Source of the DNA: Bacteroidia bacterium
GTDB taxonomy: Bacteria; Bacteroidota; Bacteroidia; Flavobacteriales; Schleiferiaceae
Reading direction: 5' to 3'
Assembly: GCA_030424545.1 (NCBI GenBank)
Contig: JAUHWL010000005.1
Coordinates: forward strand, 1 to 64,000
Length of the DNA: 64,000 nt
Part shown: in pieces, positions 47,221 through 56,652 of the stretch
Layout: the number at the start of each line of letters is the position of its first letter
Numbering within the stretch: the first letter of the stretch is position 1
Translations under genes and position numbers: made by a program
Notes under the pieces: model-generated
Database searches by the model: none
Told to the model about the DNA's origin: nothing
What the model saw: the letters and a program-made list of their open reading frames with translations, nothing else

Positions 47221-49173
47221 ATGACTGTAAGTGTAAATAAAGTAAGCTTAAGCTTTGGTGGGCGAAGCATTTTTAACGATATCTCATTTCAAATTAACCC
47301 CGGAGATAGAATTGGTTTAGTGGGTAGAAATGGTGCAGGAAAATCTACGCTGCTGCGCTTAATTGCTGGAGAATACACGCCTGAGAACGGCAACATTGCC
47401 ACCCCAAATGGTTTTAGACTTGCTTTTTTAAAACAAGAACTTTTAAAGCAGCCTGGCATCACCGTAATGCAGTTGGCCGAGAGTGCATTTGATGAGATAA
47501 AGCAGTTAGAAAAAAGAACAGACGAAATTAACGTTGAAATAGTAGAACGTACAGATTATGAAAGCCAAAGCTATCATGATTTGCTTGACGAACTACACCA
47601 CCTCATAGAGCGTTTCTCTATGCTACAAGGCCATACTTATGTGGCCGATATAGAGCGCGTTTTAAAAGGATTAGGTTTTAAACCCGAAGATCATAATAAA
47701 AAATTAAGCACATTTAGTGGTGGATGGCAGATGCGCGCAGAACTAGCAAGGCTTCTACTAATTCAGCCGGATTTGTTGTTGTTAGATGAGCCAACCAACC
47801 ACCTTGATATAGAATCTATTATATGGTTAGAAGAATATCTAGCCCAAAGTAAACAAACGGTTGTTTTGGTATCTCATGATCGTACTTTTTTAGATAACGT
47901 TACCAACCGTACCATCGAAATTAGTTTAGGAAAAGCCTATGATTTTAATTGTTCTTACAGCAAGTACGTATTACAACGAGAAGAAATTAGAACCAAGCAG
48001 TTACAATCGGCTAAAAACCAAGACAAAGAAATAAAACAAACCGAGCAACTCATTCAAAAATTTAGGTACAAGGCCAGCAAAGCAAGTTTTGCCCAAAGTC
48101 TAATTAAAAAATTAGATAAGATGGACCGTATAGAAGTTGATGAAGACGATGCTCGTTCTATGCACTTTAGCTTTCCTCCTGCACCACGCTCTGGCAAAGT
48201 TGTGGTACATGGCCAAAACTTGGGCAAAACCTATGGCGAAAATGTTGTGCTAAACAAAGTTGATATAGAAATAGAACGCGGCCAACGCGTGGCTTTTGTG
48301 GGGCAAAACGGTCAGGGAAAATCCACCCTAATTAAAATTATTACCGATTCTTTAGCACATACCGGAAATTTAGAAATAGGCCATAACATTAAAATTGGTT
48401 ATTACGCGCAAGACCAAGCAGACGAACTTGACGGCAACAAAACCGTTTTGGCCACCATAGAAGATGCCGCAGACGAAGAATCTAGAAAGCGTTCTAGAGA
48501 TTTGCTAGGTAGCTTTATGTTTAGCGGTGAAGATGTAGAAAAAAAGGTAAAAGTACTTTCTGGAGGAGAACGCGGCCGATTAGCATTGTGCAAATTACTT
48601 TTAGATCCTATTAACTTTTTGGTGATGGATGAGCCCACCAATCATCTTGATATGCGCGCCAAAGACGTGTTAAAAAGTGCACTACAGAATTATGATGGCA
48701 CCTTGCTTGTTGTAAGCCACGACCGTGCATTTTTGGCCGATTTAGTAAACAATGTTTATGAATTTAAAGATGGAGTAGTAAAGCAATATCTAGGTGGAAT
48801 TAATTACTTCTTAGAACAACGAAAGCTAGATTCTATGCGTATGCTTGAAAAACGAAGCACTGTACAAAAAGAAGAAGTGGTTGTTGAAAAAAAGAAAAAC
48901 AATTTTCAGGAAAAGAAAAACCTTGAAAAATTAGTGCGCAAACTAAAAAACCAACAAACACGCACAGAAGCTGAAATTGCTGCACTAGAAACAAAAATTA
49001 AAACCGCAGACAATGATATGTTGGATGCGGAAAAATTCAAAGAGATTAGCAAAGACCCCGATTACTTCACCAAATACGAAGCCGATAAAAAAAGCTTAGA
49101 AAAACTGATGAAGAAGTGGGAACATGATGCTTTTGAGTTAGAAGAAAAAGAAACTGAATTGGACCAATATTAA
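47221..49173 (+). CDS. ABC-F family ATPase (Uup/EttA-like)
   Basis: A 650-aa protein with two ABC ATPase domains and no membrane segments. Walker A sites are GRNGAGKST and GQNGQGKST, signatures are FSGGWQMR and LSGGERGR, and both have DEPTNHLD Walker B blocks. Inter-domain linker and a C-terminal coiled coil (about 560-650, rich in Lys/Glu) fit Uup-type ABC-F proteins, which act on ribosomes. Which ABC-F subgroup is not settled. Confidence 0.93.
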   Translation: MTVSVNKVSLSFGGRSIFNDISFQINPGDRIGLVGRNGAGKSTLLRLIAGEYTPENGNIATPNGFRLAFLKQELLKQPGITVMQLAESAFDEIKQLEKRTDEINVEIVERTDYESQSYHDLLDELHHLIERFSMLQGHTYVADIERVLKGLGFKPEDHNKKLSTFSGGWQMRAELARLLLIQPDLLLLDEPTNHLDIESIIWLEEYLAQSKQTVVLVSHDRTFLDNVTNRTIEISLGKAYDFNCSYSKYVLQREEIRTKQLQSAKNQDKEIKQTEQLIQKFRYKASKASFAQSLIKKLDKMDRIEVDEDDARSMHFSFPPAPRSGKVVVHGQNLGKTYGENVVLNKVDIEIERGQRVAFVGQNGQGKSTLIKIITDSLAHTGNLEIGHNIKIGYYAQDQADELDGNKTVLATIEDAADEESRKRSRDLLGSFMFSGEDVEKKVKVLSGGERGRLALCKLLLDPINFLVMDEPTNHLDMRAKDVLKSALQNYDGTLLVVSHDRAFLADLVNNVYEFKDGVVKQYLGGINYFLEQRKLDSMRMLEKRSTVQKEEVVVEKKKNNFQEKKNLEKLVRKLKNQQTRTEAEIAALETKIKTADNDMLDAEKFKEISKDPDYFTKYEADKKSLEKLMKKWEHDAFELEEKETELDQY

Positions 49174-49193
49174 CCGCAAAAGGCAGCGTTAAA

Positions 49194-49397
49194 ATGAAAA
49201 CAGGAACCGAAAGAAAAAACATAAAAATTGGCCAAGAAGTAAGCGTTGTAGAAAAACAAAATCAACGCAATGGCACACTTACTCTGGGTATTGTTGCCAA
49301 AATACTTACCAATGCTCAGCATCATCCGCACGGCATAAAAGTTATGCTAGAAGATGGGGTTGTAGGTAGAGTAAAGCAAATTACTAACCCAGAATAA
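49194..49397 (+). CDS. YwbE-family small protein
   Basis: A 67-aa soluble protein with IKIGQEVSVVEKQNQRNGTLT, a conserved GIVAKILTN block and HPHGIKVMLEDGVVGRV, the pattern of the YwbE family (small beta-rich domain). No function is known. It starts 20 bp after the ABC-F gene and is probably co-transcribed. Confidence 0.85.
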   Translation: MKTGTERKNIKIGQEVSVVEKQNQRNGTLTLGIVAKILTNAQHHPHGIKVMLEDGVVGRVKQITNPE

Positions 49398-49486
49398 TTA
49401 TTCGTTCTAGATTTGAAGTTAATTTTAAATCGCACCTTTTCTATACCCCTTTTTTATATTTTCGTCAAACTATTAAAAATTTAAAA

Positions 49487-50194
49487 ATGAAAAAAGTTTT
49501 ACTACTTCTTGCTATAATTTTTCCCTCAGTTTTATTGGTTGCTCAGGAAAAAATGGAATTAGAAGCCACCTTAGAGTCAATAACTTATAAATCTACCAAA
49601 GTTTTAGCCTTAGAGCAGATTTCTATACACCACCCAGATTTTAAGCTGGTAACAGATAACATTCAAATTTTAGACTCTATCTCTTTAATTATTGATGGAA
49701 AAACAAAAAAAGTGGCGTATGAGCTTATTCAATTAGTGAGCGAAAAAAGACAAGCCCTTTTGCAGTTTATTTATGTAAACGATTGGTTGTATGGTAAAAA
49801 CACATCGTACTATTTTGAGCAAGGAAAGGCTAAAGAAGCCGAAGAATTTTATCAAGTTGTAAATGAAGCTATCTTAACAAACAACAGAGCAAAAGCACTA
49901 ATGAGCCCTGGTGGCGATGAAGTATATTTTGTTGACGAACAAATTGCTGCCGGAAAATTAAGAAAATACCCTGCAAAGCGTGTTCAGTTTGATGTTTGGG
50001 AAGGAACTTCTGGTATTGTTTTAAACATTCCAGACATCACCAAATTAGAAAACGTGCATCAAGCAAAAGGCATTTGGGTATTCTTAAGCGTTTACAATAC
50101 GTTTGAAGTGCCCATTTCTACTAAATTTAAATTCCCAATGGTAAACCCACCATATACAACCATTGCCGATTTAGTAGCGGCTACAAGAAAATAA
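49487..50194 (+). CDS. Secreted hypothetical protein
   Basis: A 235-aa protein with signal peptide MKKVLLLLAIIFPSVLLVAQ. The mature part is mixed helix and strand without a recognised motif or CTD sorting signal. It is followed directly by a strong terminator. A TATATTTT sequence at 49455-49462 is a possible -7 element. Confidence 0.75.
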   Translation: MKKVLLLLAIIFPSVLLVAQEKMELEATLESITYKSTKVLALEQISIHHPDFKLVTDNIQILDSISLIIDGKTKKVAYELIQLVSEKRQALLQFIYVNDWLYGKNTSYYFEQGKAKEAEEFYQVVNEAILTNNRAKALMSPGGDEVYFVDEQIAAGKLRKYPAKRVQFDVWEGTSGIVLNIPDITKLENVHQAKGIWVFLSVYNTFEVPISTKFKFPMVNPPYTTIADLVAATRK

Positions 50195-50221
50195 AAAAAG
50201 CCCTTTACGGGCTTTTTTCTT
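50193..50221. terminator. Bidirectional terminator
   Basis: AAAAAAGCCC and GGGCTTTTTT pair around TTTAC, flanked by A- and T-runs. It serves the hypothetical gene ending at 50194 and the convergent acyltransferase gene. Confidence 0.85.
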
Positions 50222-50228
50222 TTTACAC

Positions 50229-51068
50229 TTATTTTTCCCTTTTAGGTAAATCATACACCTGTTGCCTTACCTCTTGTGCCCAATCATAATGGCTTTTTTC
50301 ATGATTAAAGGATTGATATGCAATAGGCTTTCCAATAATTAAAGTGATTGTTTTATTTCGGCTTCTAAACAATTCTCTTGGCAACAACACCAGTTCTAAG
50401 TTTAACTTAATGCCCAAAAATCTTCTCAACATAAACACACTATAAAACAATCTAGAATTTCTACCCGAAAAATGAAAAGGCACAATGTTTCGCCTACTAG
50501 AAATAGCCTTACCAATAAAGCTTTTTTGCCATGGGGCGTCTTGTATTTTACCATTATACCTTCTAGAAACCTCCCCTGCCGGAAAATGTGTTATCGGCAT
50601 GTCAGAATCATACGTTTCATTTAAAAGTCTGATTCTATCTTTAGAAGATTGACCGTAAACATTTACCTCAACTATAAATGGATTTAGCTGAGGCACAAAC
50701 TGAAATGCATCATTAGCAATAGCTTTTAACCCACCGTATTTTGTAGAAACAGTATGTGTTAAAATTAAGCCGTCTAAAACGCCAAACGGATGATTAGCTG
50801 CAAAAAAACATCGTCCATCTTCGGGTAAATTTTCTATACCATCAATTTTTATAGTCAGGTTTAATTCTTTAATCATTCCCTCTAAAAAAACTAACCCCTC
50901 TGAATCTGATAGTTTATTTAAAACTTCGTTTAACTCTTTCTGACGGACTACTTTTTTAATTAAAGTCAAAAGATACTTTGGCAATTTTTGTAGCACTTTA
51001 GAGTCGCTTTCGCCAACAATTTTATCAATGTCTACGTATTTTTTAAACTTTTTTTTAGTCATAATCAT
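50229..51068 (-). CDS. Lysophospholipid acyltransferase family protein (PlsC-like)
   Basis: A 279-aa protein with the acyltransferase core: the catalytic block AANHPFGVLDG (His and Asp six apart, as in the NHPxGxLDG subgroup), then FPAGEVSRR and IVPFHFSGRNSRLF. It probably transfers acyl chains to glycerophospholipids or lyso-lipids. A TTG start at 51071 was rejected for ATG 51068; ATG 51062 is also possible. It lies 34 bp downstream of tRNA-Arg(CCT) on the same strand. Confidence 0.85.
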   Translation of the reverse strand: MIMTKKKFKKYVDIDKIVGESDSKVLQKLPKYLLTLIKKVVRQKELNEVLNKLSDSEGLVFLEGMIKELNLTIKIDGIENLPEDGRCFFAANHPFGVLDGLILTHTVSTKYGGLKAIANDAFQFVPQLNPFIVEVNVYGQSSKDRIRLLNETYDSDMPITHFPAGEVSRRYNGKIQDAPWQKSFIGKAISSRRNIVPFHFSGRNSRLFYSVFMLRRFLGIKLNLELVLLPRELFRSRNKTITLIIGKPIAYQSFNHEKSHYDWAQEVRQQVYDLPKREK

Positions 51069-51101
51069 CAACTATACTGGCTGCACTGGCTTAAACTGTT
51101 G

Positions 51102-51173
51102 TAGCCCCGGGCAGGATCGAACTGCCATCAAAAGTTTAGGAAACTTCTATTCTATCCGTTGAACTACGGGGCC
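51102..51173 (-). tRNA. tRNA-Arg (anticodon CCT)
   Basis: A 72-nt cloverleaf read from the minus strand: acceptor GGCCCCG with CGGGGCT (G1-U72 wobble), D arm, anticodon stem GAAGT/ACTTT around loop TTCCTAA giving CCT, T-arm GCAGTTCGATCCTGC. It reads AGG codons. CCA is not encoded. Confidence 0.94.
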
Positions 51174-51222
51174 CACATGGCTGAATGCGAAATTTTAGAA
51201 ACAATTAATCTTCAATTTTTTG

Positions 51223-51294
51223 TGACTCTGCTAAGAATCGAACTTAGATCTTAGGTTCCGGAAACCCACATAATATCCATTATACTACAGAGCC
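51223..51294 (-). tRNA. tRNA-Arg (anticodon CCG)
   Basis: A 72-nt cloverleaf on the minus strand: acceptor GGCTCTG with CAGAGTC, anticodon stem TGGGT/ACCTA around loop TTCCGGA giving CCG, T-arm TAAGTTCGATTCTTA. It reads CGG codons. It precedes tRNA-Arg(CCT) by 49 bp and both probably share one transcript from the promoter element at 51315-51322. Confidence 0.94.
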
Positions 51295-51314
51295 AAGGTA
51301 AATTTCTTGGGCGG

Positions 51315-51322
51315 CAAATTTA
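51315..51322 (-). promoter_or_regulatory. -7 element for the tRNA-Arg pair
   Basis: Minus-strand TAAATTTG followed by CCGCC, a perfect TAnnTTTG match about 20 bp upstream of the first tRNA. The -33 element is not clear. Confidence 0.5.
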
Positions 51323-51368
51323 AGTAAGTAAAGCCTAGAAAAATGCCGGTAATCGCAATTACTTTTGT

Positions 51369-53405
51369 TTACGCAACCGTGCTTCCTGTCATCAATTCGG
51401 CATCATCGCTGCTTACAAGGGCTAGTTTACCATCGGCATCTTCGGCCATTAAAATCATACCTTGACTTTCTACGCCTCTAATTTTACGGGGAGCTAGATT
51501 TACTAAAATAGTTACTTGCTTTCCAATCATTTGCTCGGCTGTATAATGCTGTGCAATGCCACTAACCACGGTGCGTTTATCTAAACCTGTATCAATGGTC
51601 ATTTGTAAAAGCTTATCCGTTTTTTTAACGGGCTCGGCAGTTAACACCTTCCCAATGCGGATGTCCATTTTCACAAAATCATCGTAGGTAACAGTATCTT
51701 TTGCGGGCATAACGTTTGTGCTTTTTTGTATTGTTTTGCTGGCGTTTAATTTTTCTAGCTGCGCCTTTACTACTTCATCTTCTATTTTTTCAAAAAGCAA
51801 TTCGGCTGCGTTTAATTGGTGGCCGCCAACAAGTAAGTTTTCTTTGGCTTTTTGCCATTCTAGCACTACAGGCAGATTTAGCATACCACGAAGTTTATTT
51901 GCGGTAAATGGCAATATGGGCTCTATAGCCACGGCAAGAATACCTGCTATTTGTAGGGCGGTAAACATTTGCGCCTCGGTACGTGCCGCATCAACCTTTT
52001 GCATTTTCCAAGGTTCTTGGTCGGCTAAATATTTGTTTCCGGTGCGGGCAATGTTCATCATCTCTTGCAATGCCTCACGGAATTTATAATTTTCTATAGC
52101 TGCACTCATTCGGGCAACGGCCTCGCGCGCTTTTGTTAAAGCAGCTTCATCCTCGGCCGTTAGCGCCACATTTTGCGGCACAATACCGTTGTAATATTTA
52201 TTCGTGAGCACCACAACGCGGTTTACAAAGTTGCCCAAATCGGCAACCAACTCGTTGTTATTGCGTTGCTGAAAATCTTTCCATGTAAAATCATTGTCTT
52301 TAGATTCTGGCATGGTGGCAGCAAGGGCATAGCGCAAAACATCTTGTTTTCCGGGGAAATCTTGTAAGTACTCGTGCAGCCAAACGGCCCAATTTCTTGA
52401 GGTTGAAATTTTAGCTCCTTCTAGGTTTAGAAACTCGTTTGCTGGAACTTCATCGGCCAAAATATAACCGCCATGCTCCATTAAAATGGTTGGAAAAATA
52501 ATGCAGTGAAAAACAATATTGTCTTTGCCTATAAAGTGAACCAACTTGGTTTCAGGGTCTTTCCACCAGGTTTCCCAGGTTTCTGGAAGTAGCTCGCGGG
52601 TGGCTGAAATGTACCCGATGGGGGCATCAAACCATACGTACAATACTTTTCCTTCGGCACCTTTTATAGGTACCGGAACTCCCCAATCTAAATCGCGCGT
52701 CATGCTGCGGGGTTGCAATCCGTCTCCTGCATTTAGCCAACTCATGCATTGGCCGTACACATTTGGTTTCCAATCTTTATGTTGCTCTAAATAGCTTCTA
52801 ATTTTGCCACTTAGCTTATCTAGCGGCAAAAACCAGTTTTTGGTTTTGCGCAAAATAGGTGTTGCTCCGCTAAGGGTAGACTGCGGGTTTAGCAGTTCTG
52901 TTGGGCTTAACGTAGAGCCACAACTTTCGCATTGATCTCCGTAAGCACCTGCATTTTTACACACTGGGCAAGTGCCGGTTATGTAGCGGTCGGCCAGAAA
53001 TTGGTTGGCTTCTTCATCAAAATACTGCTCGGTTTCTTGCTCGGTTAAAACGCCTTTTTCGTACAAGTTGTTAAAAAACTCTGTTGCGTTTTCTTTGTGT
53101 GTTTCGGAGGTTGTTCTGCCAAAAACATCAAAGTTGATCCCAAATTCTTCAAAAGAATTTTTCATCATTTTGTGGTATTTATCTACCACATCTTGGGGAG
53201 TTACGCCTTCTTTTTTTGCTTTGATGGTAATGGCCACACCGTGCTCATCGCTACCGCAAATAAATTTTACATCTTTTCCAGATTGGCGCAAATAGCGCAC
53301 ATAAATATCGCTTGGTAAGTAGCAACCAGCCAAATGGCCAATATGAACAGGACCGTTGGCATAGGGTAATGCAGCTGTAACGGTATAACGTTTTGGGTTT
53401 TTCAT
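51369..53405 (-). CDS. metG: Methionyl-tRNA synthetase
   Basis: A 678-aa class I synthetase: [14 protein letters not shown] (HIGH motif), zinc-binding [23 protein letters not shown] as the KMSKS equivalent, and an anticodon-binding helical domain. The last 110 residues ([18 protein letters not shown] onward) are the EMAPII-like tRNA-binding dimer domain. It lies directly upstream of the tRNA-Arg pair on the same strand with no clear terminator between. Confidence 0.97.
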   Translation of the reverse strand: MKNPKRYTVTAALPYANGPVHIGHLAGCYLPSDIYVRYLRQSGKDVKFICGSDEHGVAITIKAKKEGVTPQDVVDKYHKMMKNSFEEFGINFDVFGRTTSETHKENATEFFNNLYEKGVLTEQETEQYFDEEANQFLADRYITGTCPVCKNAGAYGDQCESCGSTLSPTELLNPQSTLSGATPILRKTKNWFLPLDKLSGKIRSYLEQHKDWKPNVYGQCMSWLNAGDGLQPRSMTRDLDWGVPVPIKGAEGKVLYVWFDAPIGYISATRELLPETWETWWKDPETKLVHFIGKDNIVFHCIIFPTILMEHGGYILADEVPANEFLNLEGAKISTSRNWAVWLHEYLQDFPGKQDVLRYALAATMPESKDNDFTWKDFQQRNNNELVADLGNFVNRVVVLTNKYYNGIVPQNVALTAEDEAALTKAREAVARMSAAIENYKFREALQEMMNIARTGNKYLADQEPWKMQKVDAARTEAQMFTALQIAGILAVAIEPILPFTANKLRGMLNLPVVLEWQKAKENLLVGGHQLNAAELLFEKIEDEVVKAQLEKLNASKTIQKSTNVMPAKDTVTYDDFVKMDIRIGKVLTAEPVKKTDKLLQMTIDTGLDKRTVVSGIAQHYTAEQMIGKQVTILVNLAPRKIRGVESQGMILMAEDADGKLALVSSDDAELMTGSTVA

Positions 53406-53481
53406 TCTTGTATAAAAATCGCGGCTAAAATACTATACATATTGGGCACTGAGAAACCAAAAAACCGCAATAATTAAACAC

Positions 53482-53510
53482 AAAAAAAGGCGACCAATGG
53501 CCACCTTTTA
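53482..53510 (-). terminator. Terminator after the CxxC T9SS protein gene
   Basis: AAAAGGTGGC and GTCGCCTTTT (minus strand) pair with G-U wobbles around a short loop, followed by a T-run, just after the stop at 53531. Confidence 0.65.
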
Positions 53511-53530
53511 AACTTGTTTTGGAGTACTGT

Positions 53531-54256
53531 TTACAACATCAGTTTTTTAACCAGTTGTTTGCCGTTTATATTCATCTTCAGCAAATAAATTCCGCTTTTA
53601 ACTTGCTTAACAAAGGGCAATTGCACCGATTTACTTCCTTGGTCTATAGTCCAATGCGCCAATTTTTTTCCGGTAATATCAAACAATTCAACTTGGCCAT
53701 TATTGGCAAAACTGCTTAATTCTAGGTTTATGCTGGTTGGCGCAATGAAAACCGAAGTAACAATTTCAACTTCTTCTAGACCAATATTACTTGCTGCCAA
53801 TGCATCAGCAACTTGTTTGGCTGCACTTAAATCTGTGCCTGCATAAGCTTGGGTAGAATCGCTAGGGTCTATAACAAAATACCTTGGCGTGGCCGTTTGA
53901 AACCAATATTTATTTGAATCTAAAAAGGTAAACACATTGGACCATCCGTACGTATTCACCCAATTATTTAATGCGCCACATCCAGGGTTTCCACCTGTTT
54001 TTGTTGTAATGGAACCCCAAACCTCTATTGTTGCTGTATTATTGGTTGCGTATGTGCCAATACCGGGCGCGTGGCTCATGCAAATGCTGCAGTTGGTTCC
54101 GGCATTTGCAACAACCAGCACTTTGCCGCTGGCCAATGTTTGATAAATGGTTTTGGTGTTACCGTTACAGTCAGTAAAACTTGCATTGGGTACTGGTTGG
54201 GCTTGGGTGAATAAAATGGCAACAGCCACAAATAAAGTAAGTATTGATTTTTTCAT
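53531..54256 (-). CDS. Thioredoxin-like CxxC protein with T9SS type A sorting domain
   Basis: A 241-aa exported protein: signal peptide MKKSILTLFVAVAILFTQAQ, then a thioredoxin-like domain with C56-S-I-C59 in NAGTNCSICMSHAP and a cis-Pro-like TPRYFVIDP strand. Residues of about 165-241 form a T9SS type A sorting domain ending GIYLLKMNINGKQLVKKLML. It may be a redox or peroxiredoxin-type protein sent to the cell surface; activity is inferred from the CxxC only. Confidence 0.82.
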   Translation of the reverse strand: MKKSILTLFVAVAILFTQAQPVPNASFTDCNGNTKTIYQTLASGKVLVVANAGTNCSICMSHAPGIGTYATNNTATIEVWGSITTKTGGNPGCGALNNWVNTYGWSNVFTFLDSNKYWFQTATPRYFVIDPSDSTQAYAGTDLSAAKQVADALAASNIGLEEVEIVTSVFIAPTSINLELSSFANNGQVELFDITGKKLAHWTIDQGSKSVQLPFVKQVKSGIYLLKMNINGKQLVKKLML

Positions 54257-54312
54257 ATTCTAATAAGTTCTGTTCGTTTTAGACGGAGCCAACTTTTACT
54301 CCTTACTCTAAG

Positions 54313-54678
54313 TTAAAACTGAATTTTTTTAACCACTTCTTGATGATTAACAATAAGCTTAACAATGTAAATCCCGTTTGGCAGAACTTGCTCTAATGCG
54401 AGTGTATAAACCTTTGTTTCATCAAATCGCTGCACATTCCACGTATCGGTTTTTTTACCTGTTAAGTTAAAAAGTTCAACAGAAAAATCTCGGTTTGGTT
54501 CATCATTAAATTCAATTTTTAATTCTTGGTCTACTATATAAGCTTTAAAGGTAATGGCTGTTTTTTGAGACTTAGCATAATTATTTTGCATACCCACTTT
54601 AGGTTGTGCCGTTGTTTGTACAGCCACTAAAAAAGCGAGTACAATTAGAGAAGAAAAGATTAGTTTGATTTTTTTCAT
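54313..54678 (-). CDS. Short protein made almost only of a T9SS type A sorting domain
   Basis: A 121-aa protein: signal peptide (about 1-25, ending VQTTAQ), a 20-residue spacer, then an 80-residue domain that is itself the type A sorting fold (FKAYIVDQELKIEF, FSVELFNLTGKKTDTW, LPNGIYIVKLIVNHQEVVKKIQF). There is no separate cargo domain. It may be a remnant, a decoy or a small surface protein. Same strand as the CxxC gene, 56 bp upstream of it. Confidence 0.78.
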   Translation of the reverse strand: MKKIKLIFSSLIVLAFLVAVQTTAQPKVGMQNNYAKSQKTAITFKAYIVDQELKIEFNDEPNRDFSVELFNLTGKKTDTWNVQRFDETKVYTLALEQVLPNGIYIVKLIVNHQEVVKKIQF

Positions 54679-54726
54679 TGCTCGTTTACGTTACCCAAAG
54701 AAAATCAATAACAATGCCAAAATAGG

Positions 54727-54741
54727 TTAACAAGGTGTTAA
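54727..54741. promoter_or_regulatory. Inverted repeat before the LD-carboxypeptidase gene
   Basis: TTAACA and TGTTAA with an AGG centre. It resembles the palindrome at 33598 and lies in the divergent region between the T9SS CTD-only gene and the LD-carboxypeptidase gene. Role as an operator is inference. Confidence 0.3.
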
Positions 54742-54778
54742 TTGGATTGGTTTAATTTGTTGCAAAAAAAAGCAGAAC

Positions 54779-55672
54779 ATGATTTTCCCTCCATATTTAA
54801 AAACCGGAGACACCATAGGCATTGCATCTACCGCAAGAAAAGTTTCTGAAGATGAGTTGAGCGCAGCCATTGCATATGCCGAGCAAAAAGGATTTAAAAC
54901 CATATTATCACCTACCATATACGCGGCCGAAAACCAGTTTGCTGGCGCAGACAATGTACGCGTTGAAGGTTTTAACGAATTGCTTAACAACCCCGATGTA
55001 AAAGCTATTTGGTGCGCCCGCGGTGGTTATGGAAGCGTGCGTTTGCTAGAGAAAATCAACTGGTATCAGCTGCAAAAAACGCCAAAGTGGATTTGTGGAT
55101 TTAGCGATGTTACCGCCATCCACAACCACATACAGCAAAATTTAAACATGGCAAGTTTGCACAGCGAAATGCTTGTGGGTTTTGAGAAAAACACTACAGA
55201 AGCACACGAATCTCTGTTTAATGCACTTATGGGAAACGCTGCAGAATTACGTTTTCAGCATTATTCATTAAACAAAAATGGCAGCGCAACGGGGCAATTG
55301 GTAGGTGGAAATTTATCGGTTATTTATAGTATGTTGGGCAGCAAAAGCCAGCTAAACACAGCCGGTAAAATTTTATTCTTAGAAGATTTAGATGAATACC
55401 TATATCATGTAGATAGAATGATGATGGCCCTAAAACGCGCAGGTATGCTCGCCAATTTAAAGGCTTTGGTTGTTGGAGGCATGAGCGATATGCGAGACAA
55501 CGCCATTCCCTTTGGAAAAACAGCCCAAGAAATCATTCATGATGCGGTAGCAGAATATGATTATCCGCTTTGTTACAACCTCCCTGCCGGACATATAAAA
55601 AATAACAATAGCCTTATTTTTGGAAATACTGCAACGCTAAACGTTGCCGAAACCTGTACCTTAAAGCAATAA
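54779..55672 (+). CDS. LD-carboxypeptidase (LdcA/MccF-type S66 peptidase)
   Basis: A 297-aa serine peptidase of family S66. The catalytic residues align as Ser109 in CGFSDVT, Glu202 in FLEDLDEYLY and His272 in LPAGHIKNN, with the ARGGYG block at 80-85. Family members remove the terminal D-amino acid of the peptidoglycan tetrapeptide, or a related amide (microcin C). The 2-bp gap to the next gene suggests a two-gene operon. Confidence 0.92.
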   Translation: MIFPPYLKTGDTIGIASTARKVSEDELSAAIAYAEQKGFKTILSPTIYAAENQFAGADNVRVEGFNELLNNPDVKAIWCARGGYGSVRLLEKINWYQLQKTPKWICGFSDVTAIHNHIQQNLNMASLHSEMLVGFEKNTTEAHESLFNALMGNAAELRFQHYSLNKNGSATGQLVGGNLSVIYSMLGSKSQLNTAGKILFLEDLDEYLYHVDRMMMALKRAGMLANLKALVVGGMSDMRDNAIPFGKTAQEIIHDAVAEYDYPLCYNLPAGHIKNNNSLIFGNTATLNVAETCTLKQ

Positions 55673-55674
55673 CC

Positions 55675-56037
55675 ATGGCACATACACAAGAACTTGGCAA
55701 ATGGGGCGAAGAATTAGCTGTTGCACATTTGCAAAAAAACGGTTATAAAATTGTGGCTAGAAATTGGCGCTATGGCAAAGAGGAGATTGATATTATTGCC
55801 CGTACGCAAGACACCCTTGTTATTGTTGAAGTAAAAACAAGACATAGCTCTCAGTTTGGAGAACCCCAAGATTTTGTAAGCAAAACGCAGCAAAAGCATT
55901 TAATAAATGCTGCCGATGCTTTTGTAATTGAGCAAGATTTAGATGTAGAGGTTCGGTTTGACATCATCGCTATTACTACAGATGACAACCCGCCAAAACT
56001 TATGCATATAGACGAAGCCTTTTACCCAACCCTTTAA
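55675..56037 (+). CDS. YraN-family (UPF0102) endonuclease-like protein
   Basis: A 120-aa protein of the restriction-endonuclease-like fold: GKWGEELAVAHLQKNGYKIVARNWR, EIDIIA and VEVKTRHSSQFGEPQD, the E-x-K type YraN pattern, with an acidic pair before. Function in the cell is not known; members resemble Holliday-junction resolvases. Starts 2 bp after ldcA-like gene. Confidence 0.92.
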   Translation: MAHTQELGKWGEELAVAHLQKNGYKIVARNWRYGKEEIDIIARTQDTLVIVEVKTRHSSQFGEPQDFVSKTQQKHLINAADAFVIEQDLDVEVRFDIIAITTDDNPPKLMHIDEAFYPTL

Positions 56038-56043
56038 GACTGC

Positions 56044-56613
56044 TTAATAAAAGGTATAGCAAACACCCAAATTAAAATAAGATACACCAGAACCAATTTC
56101 TACCATTGCACCCAAGTTTTCTGTAAAGTAATATCTACCTCCAACGTAAATGCTAAAATAAAAACCACTGGCATCTGCTGTATAAGCCGCATTATTTCCT
56201 ATTCCTGTTTCTTTTCCCGTAACAATATTTGCCCCTAGTGCCAAACCGCCATATGTATCTAAACTTTCTAAAAATTCGTAGTGAAATGCCCCGCGTACGG
56301 CAGGTACCCAATACGTGTATTTATACCCAAAAGATTGCCCAAAAAATGTGGCGGAATACTTGGAAGATGCAAAACCCATATAGCCTCCAACACCAATGGC
56401 TGCGTTGCCATCTATTAATCCATCTACAACACAATGCTCGTAGGCTAGCCCAACTGCCAATCCGCTAGAATAACCGGTACCTGAGTAAAGGCCGCTGCCA
56501 AAACCCAATGCGGCACTAATTACATTGGCACCTTGTTCAAAAGATTGCGCTTTGGTTTTTATCCCCATCCCAACAAATAGTATAATGATTAGGGCTTTTG
56601 ATAACTTTTTCAT
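56044..56613 (-). CDS. Outer-membrane beta-barrel-like hypothetical protein
   Basis: A 189-aa protein with signal peptide MKKLSKALIIILFVGMGIKTKAQ and alternating hydrophobic/polar strands rich in Gly, Tyr and Ser (GLAVGLAYEH, FYFSIYVGGRYYF), ending LGVCYTFY with an aromatic C-terminus. This is the shape of a small eight-stranded barrel. No family is named with confidence. Confidence 0.78.
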   Translation of the reverse strand: MKKLSKALIIILFVGMGIKTKAQSFEQGANVISAALGFGSGLYSGTGYSSGLAVGLAYEHCVVDGLIDGNAAIGVGGYMGFASSKYSATFFGQSFGYKYTYWVPAVRGAFHYEFLESLDTYGGLALGANIVTGKETGIGNNAAYTADASGFYFSIYVGGRYYFTENLGAMVEIGSGVSYFNLGVCYTFY

Positions 56614-56652
56614 GACTTAAAAGAAAACTAAGATTTTTTTATTCTTGACAAA

